The notes under the pieces are model-generated. The model searched no databases. It worked only from the letters and a program-made list of their open reading frames with translations, and was not told the origin of the DNA. 64,000 bases of DNA, from assembly GCF_003696305.1 (NCBI RefSeq), contig NZ_RFFK01000002.1, forward strand, positions 1-64,000, given 5' to 3'. Source of the stretch: Pseudomonas sp. AOB-7. GTDB taxonomy: Bacteria > Pseudomonadota > Gammaproteobacteria > Pseudomonadales > Pseudomonadaceae. This document shows, one piece after another, positions 1 through 6,926 of the stretch (within the stretch, counting starts at the first letter, position 1; every line of letters begins with the position of its first letter). The position numbers and the translations under genes were made by a program.

Positions 1-285
1 GAGCATCCGCTGGTGGGCGAGGTGCGCGGTGTCGGCATGCTCGGCGCCATCGAGTTGGTGCGGGGCAAGGTGACGCGCACGCGCACGCGCTTCGCCGGCG
101 AGGTGGGCGTGGGCATGGTCTGCCGCGGTCATTGCTTCGACAATGGTCTGATCATGCGCGCCGTGGGCGACACCATGATCATCGCGCCGCCGCTGGTGAT
201 CAGCCGTGCGGAGATCGACGAACTGGTGGAAAAAGCACGCAAGTGCCTGGACCTGACCTGGGAACAGGTTCGTAGCTCTGTGTGA
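1..285 (+). CDS. C-terminal end of a class III aminotransferase (partial)
   Basis: The frame is open from base 1 and ends with TGA at 283-285, so only the last 94 codons are present. The peptide carries a pattern typical of the small C-terminal domain of class III PLP-dependent aminotransferases: a GVGMLGAIELV strand, then a segment ending in RAVGDTMIIAPPLVI, then a helix with EIDELVEKA. Enzymes of this group transfer an amino group from an omega-amino acid or diamine to a keto acid. The PLP lysine and substrate-binding residues lie upstream, outside the window, so the substrate cannot be inferred. A strong hairpin terminator follows 29 bases after the stop. Confidence 0.8.
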   Translation, partial: EHPLVGEVRGVGMLGAIELVRGKVTRTRTRFAGEVGVGMVCRGHCFDNGLIMRAVGDTMIIAPPLVISRAEIDELVEKARKCLDLTWEQVRSSV

Positions 286-314
286 GCAGTCGCGAAGGAC
301 GATGAGCAAAACCA

Positions 315-352
315 AACCCCGCCACCGGTAACGGTGGCGGGGTTAGTTTTTT
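315..352. terminator. Intrinsic terminator between convergent genes
   Basis: A perfect 13-bp stem (315-327 pairing with 332-344) with a four-base loop, followed on the plus strand by TTAGTTTTTT. It lies between the plus-strand aminotransferase and the minus-strand esterase. The T-tract is clear only for the plus direction, but the stem may serve both. Confidence 0.85.
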
Positions 353-359
353 CAGCCGC

Positions 360-1376
360 TTACTCGAGGCCGTTCTTCAGTGCCTGGGCGGCCTGATCCA
401 TGGCGTTGCGCACCGCCGGCACCCCGGCCAGCACGTTGAGCAGGCCATAGTCGTGGATCATGCCGTTGTAGCGCACGGCGGTCACCGCCACGCCGGCGGC
501 GTTGAGGCGGCGGGCGTAGGCTTCGCCTTCGTCGCGCAGCACGTCCATCTCGGCGGTCTGCACCAGTGCCGGCGGCAGGCCTTTGAGCTGCTCCAGGCTG
601 GCCCGCAGCGGCGAGGCATGGATCTCGTTGCGCTGCTTCGGGTCGGTGGTGTAGTTGTCCCAGAACCATTCCATCATGCCGCGGGTCAGGAAGTGGCCTT
701 CGGCGAACTGGTTGTAGGAGGCGTTGTTGAAGTTGGCGTCGGTCACCGGCCACAGCAGCAGCTGGAAGCGCAGCTTCGGCGTGCCAGCCTCCTTGGCCTT
801 GAGCGCCACCACCGCCGCCATGTTGCCGCCGACGCTGTTGCCGGCCACGGCCAGACGGGAGCCGTCGACGCCGATCTGGCTGCCGTTGTCGGCGACCCAC
901 TGGGTGGCGGCGTAGGCCTGGTTGATCGCGGTCGGGTACTTGGCTTCCGGCGACGGGGTGTAGTCGACATAGACCGCCGCAGCGCCGGAGCCTACCACCA
1001 GGTCGCGGATCAGGCGCTCATGGGTCGGGTAGTCGCCCAGCACCCAGCCGCCGCCGTGAAAGAACATGAAGCCCGGCAGCACGCCGCGAGCACCTTCGGG
1101 ACGCACCACCTTGAGGGTGATCGACTGGCCGTTGGCCTGGATCACCTTGGTGTCCACCACGATGCCGGACAGGTCCACCTTGGCACTGGCCTGGGCGCCC
1201 ACCAGCACGGCGCGGGCATCCTTCGGCGAGAGGGTTTCCAGCGGTTGGCCGCCGCCGGCAGCCAGGGCCTCGAGGAAGCCCTGAGTGTTGTGTTCCACAC
1301 CGGGGCTGCCGGCGGCGAAGCTACTGCTAACGGCCAGGGCAAGCAGCCCGGCGGTCAGGGTACGCGAGATGTTCAT
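360..1376 (-). CDS. Secreted alpha/beta hydrolase, hormone-sensitive-lipase family esterase
   Basis: A protein of 338 residues beginning MNISRTLTAGLLALAVSSS, a typical Sec signal peptide ending near AAG, so the enzyme is probably periplasmic or exported. The mature part has the family IV hallmarks: the oxyanion motif HGGG (in FFHGGGWVLGDY), the nucleophile elbow GNSVGG, an acid in the DVLRDEGE segment and a late catalytic His in MIHDYG. Such enzymes hydrolyse short-chain esters. The start at 1376 is preferred over an in-frame upstream codon because AGGAG lies just ahead of it and the signal peptide starts there. A possible tiny ORF ends 32 bases upstream on the same strand. The natural substrate is unknown. 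Confidence 0.88.
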   Translation of the reverse strand: MNISRTLTAGLLALAVSSSFAAGSPGVEHNTQGFLEALAAGGGQPLETLSPKDARAVLVGAQASAKVDLSGIVVDTKVIQANGQSITLKVVRPEGARGVLPGFMFFHGGGWVLGDYPTHERLIRDLVVGSGAAAVYVDYTPSPEAKYPTAINQAYAATQWVADNGSQIGVDGSRLAVAGNSVGGNMAAVVALKAKEAGTPKLRFQLLLWPVTDANFNNASYNQFAEGHFLTRGMMEWFWDNYTTDPKQRNEIHASPLRASLEQLKGLPPALVQTAEMDVLRDEGEAYARRLNAAGVAVTAVRYNGMIHDYGLLNVLAGVPAVRNAMDQAAQALKNGLE

Positions 1377-1408
1377 GGTCAAACTCCTGTCGATAGGGGC
1401 TGCAAGGA

Positions 1409-1546
1409 TCAGTTCTGGTTGCTGCAAATGCTGGACAGCTGCTCGTAGGTGAGCACTTCCACTTCACCGGCGCTGTTGCGGTAAGTCATCTTCGCGGTGA
1501 CCACTTCGCACCAGGGGCTGGCGGGTACGCCGATGGCAATCGGCAT
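1409..1546 (-). CDS. Possible small protein of 45 residues upstream of the esterase
   Basis: Reading the minus strand gives a short frame from ATG at 1546 to TGA at 1409. It encodes a peptide with two cysteines and the segment MTYRNSAGEVEVLTYEQLSS, which looks protein-like rather than random (acidic/aliphatic alternation, few rare codons). The frame stays open further upstream without an obvious start, and a purine-rich AAGAGGAAA lies about 60 bases before the ATG, so the true start is uncertain. It would be co-oriented with the esterase and end 32 bases before it. No family is recognised. It may also be a decayed fragment. Confidence 0.33.
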   Translation of the reverse strand: MPIAIGVPASPWCEVVTAKMTYRNSAGEVEVLTYEQLSSICSNQN

Positions 1547-1643
1547 GGCGATATTCAGTGGCAAGCCGCAGCGATACGGGGTGGCTGCGGTGTTTCCTCT
1601 TGGGCCCGCTGACGGCCAGGCCGTCAGCGTTCGCCTCAGTGTG

Positions 1644-2069
1644 TCAGACGATGGTCAAGGTGACGTCGATGTTGCCGCGGGTGGCATTGGAGTAGGGGCA
1701 GACGATGTGCGCGCGGTCCACCAGGGTCTGCGCCGCTTCGCGGTCCAGGCCCGGCAGGCTGATGCGCAGCTCCACCTCGATGCCGAAGCCGGTGGGGATC
1801 GGGCCGATGCCCACGGTGCCTTCGATAAAGGAGTCGGCCGGGATGCTCAGCTTGTCGCGGGCGGCGACGAACTTCAGGGCGCCGAGGAAGCAGGCCGAAT
1901 AGCCGGCGGCGAACAGTTGTTCCGGGTTGGTGCCGTTGCCGCCGGCGCCGCCGAGTTCCTTCGGCGTGGTCAGGGCGATGTCCAGTACGCCGTCGGAGGA
2001 GACGGCGCGGCCTTCACGGCCGCCGAAGGCTTCAGCGGTAGCACGGTAGAGAACGTTTTCGATGGTCAT
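1644..2069 (-). CDS. ohr: Organic hydroperoxide resistance protein Ohr (OsmC family)
   Basis: A thiol peroxidase of 141 residues that reduces organic and fatty-acid hydroperoxides to alcohols in the cytoplasm, recycled in this family by lipoylated proteins. The sequence shows the two reactive cysteines in family context: C60 in [14 protein letters not shown] and C124 in [17 protein letters not shown]. It also has the conserved [11 protein letters not shown] and [18 protein letters not shown] segments. Length is standard. The ATG at 2069 has AAGAGGAA 8 bases upstream. A small secreted-peptide gene precedes it by 50 bases on the same strand, and its likely repressor ohrR lies upstream on the same strand. 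Regulation is probably peroxide-responsive through OhrR sites near 2322-2378. Confidence 0.96.
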   Translation of the reverse strand: MTIENVLYRATAEAFGGREGRAVSSDGVLDIALTTPKELGGAGGNGTNPEQLFAAGYSACFLGALKFVAARDKLSIPADSFIEGTVGIGPIPTGFGIEVELRISLPGLDREAAQTLVDRAHIVCPYSNATRGNIDVTLTIV

Positions 2070-2119
2070 GGCGGTATTCCTCTTGAGATGCGATGGGGGG
2101 GTGCGTAGGTATTCGTCGA

Positions 2120-2245
2120 TCAGCCTTCGTGGCTGACCAGCCATTCGGGGTACAGGCCCTTGCCGTTCTGGCTGGCTTGACCATTGTCGGCCAGAACCGG
2201 GGCGGAAAGAATCAGCGTGGCGGTCAGTGCGATCAGGGTTTTCAT
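2120..2245 (-). CDS. Small secreted peptide (41 residues) leading the ohr transcript
   Basis: A minus-strand frame from ATG at 2245 to TGA at 2120, preceded by GGAG 6-9 bases upstream. The first 19 residues, [19 protein letters not shown], form a textbook signal peptide ending in an A-x-A-type cleavage site. The mature peptide would be only about 22 residues ([19 protein letters not shown] plus HEG). It sits between the putative OhrR-controlled promoter and ohr, 50 bases ahead of ohr, so the two should be co-transcribed. I do not recognise a family. Support comes from the ribosome site, the signal peptide and the good codon bias. A periplasmic role in peroxide stress is only inference from position. 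Confidence 0.72.
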   Translation of the reverse strand: MKTLIALTATLILSAPVLADNGQASQNGKGLYPEWLVSHEG

Positions 2246-2321
2246 CGGTTTCTCCAGGGCTTCGGTGGGTAGCGGGTGGAGACGACAGCGAAGTCTCCGT
2301 GGAATATTTCGCGCTAATGTT

Positions 2322-2378
2322 TTGTGCGCAAGTCATTTCCATGGAGCGAACTGTAGTCCGCATACATTTTGCGCGCAA
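2322..2378 (-). promoter_or_regulatory. Putative OhrR operators and promoter of the ohr operon
   Basis: Two near-identical palindromes, TTGTGCGCAA at 2322-2331 and TTGCGCGCAA at 2369-2378, lie 47 bases apart in an AT-rich stretch. On the minus strand the second overlaps a likely -35 (TTGCGC, 2378-2373), followed after 17 bases by a -10 TACAGT (2355-2350). OhrR proteins of proteobacteria bind AT-rich inverted repeats centred on GCGC-like cores, so these fit repressor sites over the ohr promoter. The promoter would give a leader of about 100 bases before the small peptide. Confidence 0.6.
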
Positions 2379-2549
2379 GATAATTTTTTGAGTATTTCGC
2401 TATAACCCTGGAACTTCAGAGCATAAGCAGGCGTGACGGGGGATAGAGCCGATGGAAGGGCTCGGGCGGGGGCGTGCGGACCTCGGATGGACCTTGAGGT
2501 GGCGGCCGCTCAATCGCTGCCGGTGCGATGGGCGGCATGAGCGCCTGGT

Positions 2550-3002
2550 TTAGAGCGATTGCTGCAGGTGACTGCGCAGTTCCACCAGATCCGCTTTGAG
2601 CGAGGCGAGCTTCTCCAGGCTCAGGCCGGAGGCCTTGAGGATGCAGGCCGGCAGCGCCTTGGCCTGCTCGTGCAGGGCGCGGCCCCGGTCGGTGAGGTAG
2701 AGCTGCACCACGCGTTCGTCCTGGCTGCTGCGTACCCGCTGCAGCAGGCCCTCGCTTTCCAGGCGCTTGAGCAGGGGGGTGAGCGAGCCGGGGTCGGTGA
2801 GCATGCGTGCGCTGATCTCGCCGACGGTGATGCCGTCGTTCTCCCACAGCACCAGCATGGCCAGGTACTGCGGGTAGGTCAGTCCCAGTGCCTGCAGCAG
2901 CGGCTTGTAGGTCTTGGTCATCAGCAGCGAGGTGGAATAGAGGGCGAAGCACAGCTGGTTGTCCAGCAGCAGCTCGGCGCAGGGCTGCACTTGGGTGGTC
3001 AT
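2550..3002 (-). CDS. ohrR: MarR-family organic peroxide sensor/repressor OhrR
   Basis: A 150-residue winged-helix protein. The peroxide-sensing cysteine of the family is C18 in DNQLCFALYSTS, followed by the TKTYKPLLQALGLTYPQYL helix typical of OhrR and the recognition region ITVGEISARMLTDPGSLTPLL. A basic wing (RVRSSQDERVVQLYLT) follows. Oxidation of the cysteine releases the repressor from the ohr promoter. The start at 3002 matches the family N-terminus, and there is an additional cysteine at position 8. The gene is 305 bases upstream of the small peptide/ohr unit, on the same strand, with the putative operators between them. Confidence 0.93.
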   Translation of the reverse strand: MTTQVQPCAELLLDNQLCFALYSTSLLMTKTYKPLLQALGLTYPQYLAMLVLWENDGITVGEISARMLTDPGSLTPLLKRLESEGLLQRVRSSQDERVVQLYLTDRGRALHEQAKALPACILKASGLSLEKLASLKADLVELRSHLQQSL

Positions 3003-3099
3003 GGCGGTGGCCTGTGAGGGGGTAAGTGTGCTTAAAGCTAGCGCGCCAATGATCTTTGCGCCAGAGGAAGGTGCGGGCGTCACCCGCACCTCGACCAGG

Positions 3100-3405
3100 C
3101 TAGCCGCAGGATACGCGGGTGATGACGCGCTGGTCGTCGACGTTGAGATTGAGGCGCTGGCCGTTGTATTCCAGGGTCACCACGCTGCCGGGGGTGAGCA
3201 CGCGGGCGGTGCTGGCGCCGGCCTGCTGGCGGGCCTGTTCGAGCAGTTCGGGGGTGGCCACCTGGCCCTGCAGGTGTTCCACTGCCGAAGAGGTGCAGCC
3301 CTGGCTGGGGTCGGCGGGCTTGGCCGGCGGTTTGTCGGCGGTGCTGCAGCCGGCGGCGAGCAGGGCGGTGGCGAGAATCAGGCTGAAACGGGTTTTGAGA
3401 GTCAA
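3100..3405 (-). CDS. Lipoprotein with peptidase inhibitor I78-like domain
   Basis: A protein of about 101 residues with a lipoprotein signal: a basic start, a hydrophobic stretch and the lipobox LAAGC. The mature part begins with a short Pro/Ala/Lys linker and continues with a compact domain resembling peptidase inhibitor family I78 (GCTSSAVEHLQGQ near its start, RVLTPGSVVTLEYNGQRLNL and a final RVSCG). I78 members bind serine proteases, and in Gram-negatives may protect the periplasm. TTG at 3405 is the preferred start because AAGGAG lies nine bases upstream. An in-frame ATG at 3426 precedes that ribosome site and would place it inside the gene. Two cysteines in the domain may form a disulfide. 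Confidence 0.75.
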   Translation of the reverse strand: MTLKTRFSLILATALLAAGCSTADKPPAKPADPSQGCTSSAVEHLQGQVATPELLEQARQQAGASTARVLTPGSVVTLEYNGQRLNLNVDDQRVITRVSCG

Positions 3406-3431
3406 CGCTGTGGGCTCCTTTTCCATAGGGA

Positions 3432-4082
3432 TTATTGCGCGCCTTCGAGGCGCGCCAGACGTTCTTCGAGGGCGGCGATGCGCGCTTCCAGTTCGACCAG
3501 GCGTTCGTCGTTAGGTGCCGAGGTCTCGCTACGCGAACTGGGGCGGCTGGCCAGCAGGCTTTCCAGGTCGGTCGGCTCGCCCAGCAGGTGCATATAGCGA
3601 TCCTCGCGCTGGCCGCTCTGACGCGGCAGCAGCACCACCAGGCCGCGGCCGATCAGGCGCTCCAGCTGGTGCTGGACTTCGGCGACGTCGTCGAAGTCGT
3701 GCATGCGGTTGCTGCGTGTCAGCAGTTCGCTCAGGGTCTGCGGGCCGCGCAGCAGCAGCAGGCCGAGCAGCACGGTCTGCGGCTTGACCAGCTCCAGCTG
3801 CTTGTCGCAGCGCTGCTCCCAGCGGTCGGCGCGGCTGCCCATGACCAGGCGCACCAGCTCGCGGCCTTCCAGGCTGCGCAGGTAACGGCCGACTTCGCCG
3901 GTTTCCAGGTTCATCAGCGGCTCGCGGCTGGTCTTCTGGTTGCAGGCCAGTTGCAGGGCATTGAGGGTCAGCGGGTAGCTTTCCGGGGTGGTCAGCTGCT
4001 TTTCGATCAGGCAGCCGAGCAGGCGCACTTCGATGGCGTGCAACGGGGTGTCGCCGACCAGGGGGGAGGGGGTATGGGACAT
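3432..4082 (-). CDS. YceH family protein (DUF480)
   Basis: A 216-residue protein with the conserved YceH start ([20 protein letters not shown]), followed by [19 protein letters not shown] and a second winged-helix-like half containing [19 protein letters not shown]. The C-terminus (about residues 185-216) is a charged coiled-coil, [18 protein letters not shown]. The family is built from two winged-helix domains, yet no DNA target or process is firmly established. The gene lies 50 bases downstream of the TetR gene on the same strand and 26 bases before the I78 lipoprotein, so the three may share a transcript. Confidence 0.9.
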   Translation of the reverse strand: MSHTPSPLVGDTPLHAIEVRLLGCLIEKQLTTPESYPLTLNALQLACNQKTSREPLMNLETGEVGRYLRSLEGRELVRLVMGSRADRWEQRCDKQLELVKPQTVLLGLLLLRGPQTLSELLTRSNRMHDFDDVAEVQHQLERLIGRGLVVLLPRQSGQREDRYMHLLGEPTDLESLLASRPSSRSETSAPNDERLVELEARIAALEERLARLEGAQ

Positions 4083-4132
4083 GGGTGGATCCTGCCGCGG
4101 GGAAATAGCCTCTAGCCTAGCGGTATCCGCCC

Positions 4133-4693
4133 TCAGCCGACAGGCTCCAGTGTGCCTTGCAGCAGATTCAGGCTGGCGTCCAGCACCTGCTGGCGGGCTT
4201 CGCCGCCGGCCAGCATGCGCGCCAGCAGCACGGCGCCGAGGCATTGGGCGAGGATGGCCCAGGCCAGTTGCGGGTCGCCTAAGATCTCGGCCCAGGCCTG
4301 CTGCAGTTGCACTATCCAGTCCTGGACGCGTTGGCGTACGGCCAGGTCGGCGCGGGCGATCTCGGCGCCGAGGGCGGGCAGGGCGCAGCCCTGCTGCGGC
4401 TGTTCGACGTGGGCCAGGCTGAGGTAGGCGGCCAGGCAGCGCTTGAGCTTGTCGCGCCCGCCATCGCCGGCGCCGAGGCGGGCCAGGCTGTTGCTCAGCT
4501 CGCGTTCGAGCAGCGCGGCGAACAGGGCGTCCTTGGAGTCGAAATGGCTGTAGAAGGCCGCGCCGCTGAGGCCGATGGCCTTCATCAGGGCGTCCACGCC
4601 GGTGGTGGCGAAGCCGCCCTGCTTGGCGATGGCGCCGCTGCTGGCGAGCAGTTTCTCGCGGGTTTCGGCCTTGTGTTCGGCGGAGTAGCGCAT
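4133..4693 (-). CDS. TetR/AcrR-family transcriptional regulator
   Basis: A 186-residue repressor. The N-terminal helix-turn-helix (about residues 9-55) reads [19 protein letters not shown] then [19 protein letters not shown], the standard TetR DNA-binding layout with a GAAFYSHF recognition helix. The rest is an all-helical ligand domain without recognisable ligand specificity. It is transcribed divergently from the SDR gene at 4783 with only 89 bases between, which contain a promoter and two AACG-N2-CGTT repeats. It is therefore likely to control that SDR/isomerase unit and itself. Confidence 0.9.
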   Translation of the reverse strand: MRYSAEHKAETREKLLASSGAIAKQGGFATTGVDALMKAIGLSGAAFYSHFDSKDALFAALLERELSNSLARLGAGDGGRDKLKRCLAAYLSLAHVEQPQQGCALPALGAEIARADLAVRQRVQDWIVQLQQAWAEILGDPQLAWAILAQCLGAVLLARMLAGGEARQQVLDASLNLLQGTLEPVG

Positions 4694-4715
4694 GGGAGCT
4701 CCGGAGGAATGTCGC

Positions 4716-4764
4716 TTGACCTGGCGCGAAGCCTAGCATAACGTCCGTTCACCTAACGACCGTT
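4716..4764 (+). promoter_or_regulatory. Promoter of the SDR operon with putative TetR operator
   Basis: On the plus strand TTGACC (4716-4721) and TAACGT (4739-4744) are separated by 17 bases, a plausible sigma-70 promoter. Two copies of a near-palindrome, AACGTCCGTT (4740-4749) and AACGACCGTT (4755-4764), start over the -10 box and are spaced 15 bases apart. A repressor bound there would block RNA polymerase. The assignment to the adjacent TetR protein is by position. Confidence 0.5.
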
Positions 4765-4782
4765 TAGTTAGCGAGGTAGGCC

Positions 4783-5520
4783 ATGAGTGACGTACACAAC
4801 AAGAAAGTCGCACTGGTTATCGGCGCCGGCGATGCCACCGGCGGCGCCATCGCCCGGCGTTTCGCCCGTGAAGGCTATGTCGCCTGCGTCACCCGGCGCA
4901 GCCTGGACAAGTTGCAGCCGCTGCTCGAGCAGATTCGCGCCGAGGGCGGCCAGGCCCATGGTTTCGCCTCCGATGCGCGCCAGGAAGAGCAGGTGGCCGA
5001 ACTGGTCGAGCACATCGAACGGGAGATCGGCCCGATCGAGGCGATGGTCTTCAACATCGGCGCCAACGTGCCCTGCAGCATCCTCGAGGAGACCGCGCGC
5101 AAGTACTTCAAGATCTGGGAAATGGCCTGCTTCGCCGGGTTCCTCACCAGCCAGGCGGTGGCCAAGCGCATGGTCGCCCGCGGCCGCGGCACCATCCTGT
5201 TCACCGGCGCCACCGCCGGTCTGCGCGGCGCCGCCGGGTTTGCCGCCTTCGCCGGCGCCAAGCACGGCATCCGCGCCCTGGCGCAGAGCATGGCGCGCGA
5301 GCTGGGGCCGCTGAACGTGCATGTCGCCCATGTGGTGGTGGACGGCGCGATCGACACCGCCTTTATCCGCGACAGCTTCCCCGAGCTCTATGCCAAGAAG
5401 GACCAGGACGGCATCCTCGATCCCGAGCATATCGCCGACAGCTACTGGTACCTGCACAGCCAGCCGCGCGACGCCTGGACCTTCGAGCTGGACCTGCGGC
5501 CCTGGATCGAGCGCTGGTAA
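4783..5520 (+). CDS. Short-chain dehydrogenase/reductase-like protein lacking the catalytic tyrosine
   Basis: A 245-residue Rossmann protein with a glycine-rich nucleotide loop near the start (VIGAGDATGGAIA) and the usual SDR length. At the place of the canonical Tyr-x3-Lys motif the sequence reads FAGAK (in GFAAFAGAKHGIRAL), so the tyrosine is phenylalanine while the lysine is kept. The serine position also falls in FTGATAG. My recollection is that FA-AK versions form a recurrent SDR subgroup, so this looks like a subfamily trait and not a mutation. It probably heads an operon with the DsbA-fold gene 30 bases downstream and is divergent from a TetR gene. Substrate unknown. Confidence 0.87.
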   Translation: MSDVHNKKVALVIGAGDATGGAIARRFAREGYVACVTRRSLDKLQPLLEQIRAEGGQAHGFASDARQEEQVAELVEHIEREIGPIEAMVFNIGANVPCSILEETARKYFKIWEMACFAGFLTSQAVAKRMVARGRGTILFTGATAGLRGAAGFAAFAGAKHGIRALAQSMARELGPLNVHVAHVVVDGAIDTAFIRDSFPELYAKKDQDGILDPEHIADSYWYLHSQPRDAWTFELDLRPWIERW

Positions 5521-5550
5521 TTGCCCCATAACCACAAGCGAGTGACCGCC

Positions 5551-6144
5551 ATGAGCAAGAGCGTGGAATTCTTCTTCGACCTGGGCAGCCCGGCCTCCTA
5601 CCTGGCCCATACCCAACTGCCCGCCATCTGCCGCGACAGCGGCGCCGCGCTGGTCTACCGGCCGATGCTGCTGGGCGGCGTGTTCCAGGCCACCGGCAAC
5701 GCCTCGCCGGCGCTGATCCCGGCCAAGGGCTGCTACATGCTGCGCGACCTGGCGCGCTTCGCCGAGCGCTACGGCGTGGCGATGCGCTTCAACCCGCATT
5801 TCCCGCTCAATACCCTGAGCCTGATGCGCCTGGTCGTCGCCATCCAGCTGTATCAGCCCGAGCGCTTGGCGGCGGGCCTGCAGGCGCTGTTCCAGGCGAT
5901 CTGGGTGGATGGCGCGAACCTCGGCGATCCGGCGAAGGTGGCCGAAGTACTGACCGCGGCCGGCTTCGACGCCGAGGCGCTGCAGGCGCAGATCGCCGAA
6001 CAAGAGGTGAAGGACGCGCTCAAGGCGACCACCGAGGAGGCGGTCAAGCGCGGCGTGTTCGGCGCGCCGACCTGCTTCGTCGGCGGCGAGATGTTCTTCG
6101 GCCAGGATCGCCTGGATTTCGTGCGCGAGGCGCTCGCGCGCTGA
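5551..6144 (+). CDS. DsbA-fold 2-hydroxychromene-2-carboxylate isomerase-like protein
   Basis: A 197-residue protein of the DsbA/kappa-class GST fold. The N-terminus VEFFFDLGSPASYLAHTQLP is the signature of 2-hydroxychromene-2-carboxylate isomerases, where the serine of SPASY replaces the thioredoxin cysteine. The C-terminal GVFGAPTCFVGGEMFFGQDRL has the cis-proline and the return to the thioredoxin core. The named enzyme isomerises an intermediate of naphthalene breakdown using glutathione. No naphthalene genes are nearby, so a general glutathione-dependent isomerase is as likely. Start at ATG 5551; an upstream in-frame TTG has no ribosome site. It lies 30 bases after the SDR gene. Confidence 0.85.
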   Translation: MSKSVEFFFDLGSPASYLAHTQLPAICRDSGAALVYRPMLLGGVFQATGNASPALIPAKGCYMLRDLARFAERYGVAMRFNPHFPLNTLSLMRLVVAIQLYQPERLAAGLQALFQAIWVDGANLGDPAKVAEVLTAAGFDAEALQAQIAEQEVKDALKATTEEAVKRGVFGAPTCFVGGEMFFGQDRLDFVREALAR

Positions 6145-6194
6145 GGCTCTGGCACAATGGCCGGCGTTACCGCCGATCATTGTGCGAGACCCCG

Positions 6195-6410
6195 ATGAAC
6201 CCCGAAGCGCTGAAACTCCTGGTGACCCGCCGCATGCCCTACGGCAAGTACAAGGATCGGCTGATCGCCGACCTGCCCGGGCACTACCTCAACTGGTTCG
6301 CCCGCGCCGGCTTTCCCAAGGGCGAACTGGGCCAGCTGCTGGCGCTGATGCAGGAGATCGACCACAACGGCCTCAAGCCGCTGCTCGATCCGCTGCGGCG
6401 GGATGCATAG
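6195..6410 (+). CDS. DUF3820 small conserved protein
   Basis: A 71-residue protein with the DUF3820 pattern: a basic start (LKLLVTRRMPYGKYKDRLIADLP), then GHYLNWFARAGFP and a hydrophobic helix. The MPYGKYKG-like core is highly conserved in proteobacteria. The Pfam name for the family mentions a quorum-sensing-regulated factor of P. aeruginosa, but no biochemical role is established. It follows the isomerase gene by 50 bases. The TAG stop (6408-6410) is formed by the first three bases of a REP repeat, TAGCCCGGATG. Confidence 0.85.
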   Translation: MNPEALKLLVTRRMPYGKYKDRLIADLPGHYLNWFARAGFPKGELGQLLALMQEIDHNGLKPLLDPLRRDA

Positions 6411-6464
6411 CCCGGATGCCACCGGGGAAAGCCTTGCGCTCTGCCGCGGATTTCATCCGGGCTA
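6408..6464. repeat. REP doublet (GCCCGGAT class) after the DUF3820 gene
   Basis: TAGCCCGGATG at 6408 and its inverse CATCCGGGCTA ending at 6464 bracket a GC-rich stretch. This is the usual inverted pair of Pseudomonas REP sequences. The left end overlaps and supplies the upstream stop codon. Confidence 0.8.
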
Positions 6465-6485
6465 CGGGCTGCGGTGCACCCAGGG

Positions 6486-6734
6486 TCAATGCCAGCTGCG
6501 GCCGTGGTCGAGCTTCTGGTCCACCAGCCATTTGCCGTGGGCGATGGAGGCGCGCTGCGCCTTATTCAGGTCGTCCATGAAGGCATAGTCCACCGGCAGG
6601 GTCTGGCGCTTGCTGGTGTGGCCGTCGGGGTCGGTGATCTGGCAGCCGCCGGCCCAGGGCGTGGGCAGGCCTGGGTGTTCCATCACCGTGGCGCGAATGA
6701 TGTGGTCGCGGTGGGTGCAGGTCATGGTGCTCAT
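6486..6734 (-). CDS. Hypothetical conserved small protein (82 residues)
   Basis: A soluble protein of 82 residues starting MSTMTCTHRDHIIRATVMEH and ending with a His-rich tail (KLDHGRSWH). The start at 6734 has GAGGATAAG a few bases upstream. An in-frame continuation upstream is rich in unlikely residues and was not used. Many histidines and a CTH-RDH pattern near the N-terminus could bind metal, but this is only suggestive. It stands alone between two convergent repeats/genes. I do not recognise a characterised family. Confidence 0.68.
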   Translation of the reverse strand: MSTMTCTHRDHIIRATVMEHPGLPTPWAGGCQITDPDGHTSKRQTLPVDYAFMDDLNKAQRASIAHGKWLVDQKLDHGRSWH

Positions 6735-6926
6735 GGGCTTATCCTCATGGCGAGGCGCCGCCCCGGGCGTCGACGCTGGCCCGAGGGTTCCAGCCGGGGG
6801 CCGGAATCGGCGCCGCGTGGATGAGTGTTGCGTCGGTTTCCCCACCATAGCCCAGATGGCGCAGCGCCGGGCGTTACCCGACAAAACGCACGGGGCCGGC
6901 ATGGGCCGGCCCCGCGGTGGCGCTTT

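Noticed and set aside
4768-6180. Minus-strand open frame of 470 codons opposite the SDR and isomerase genes
   Set aside because: It is rich in His, Gln, Arg and Gly with no family motif, and both plus-strand genes on that stretch are clearly real. High GC makes such antisense frames common.
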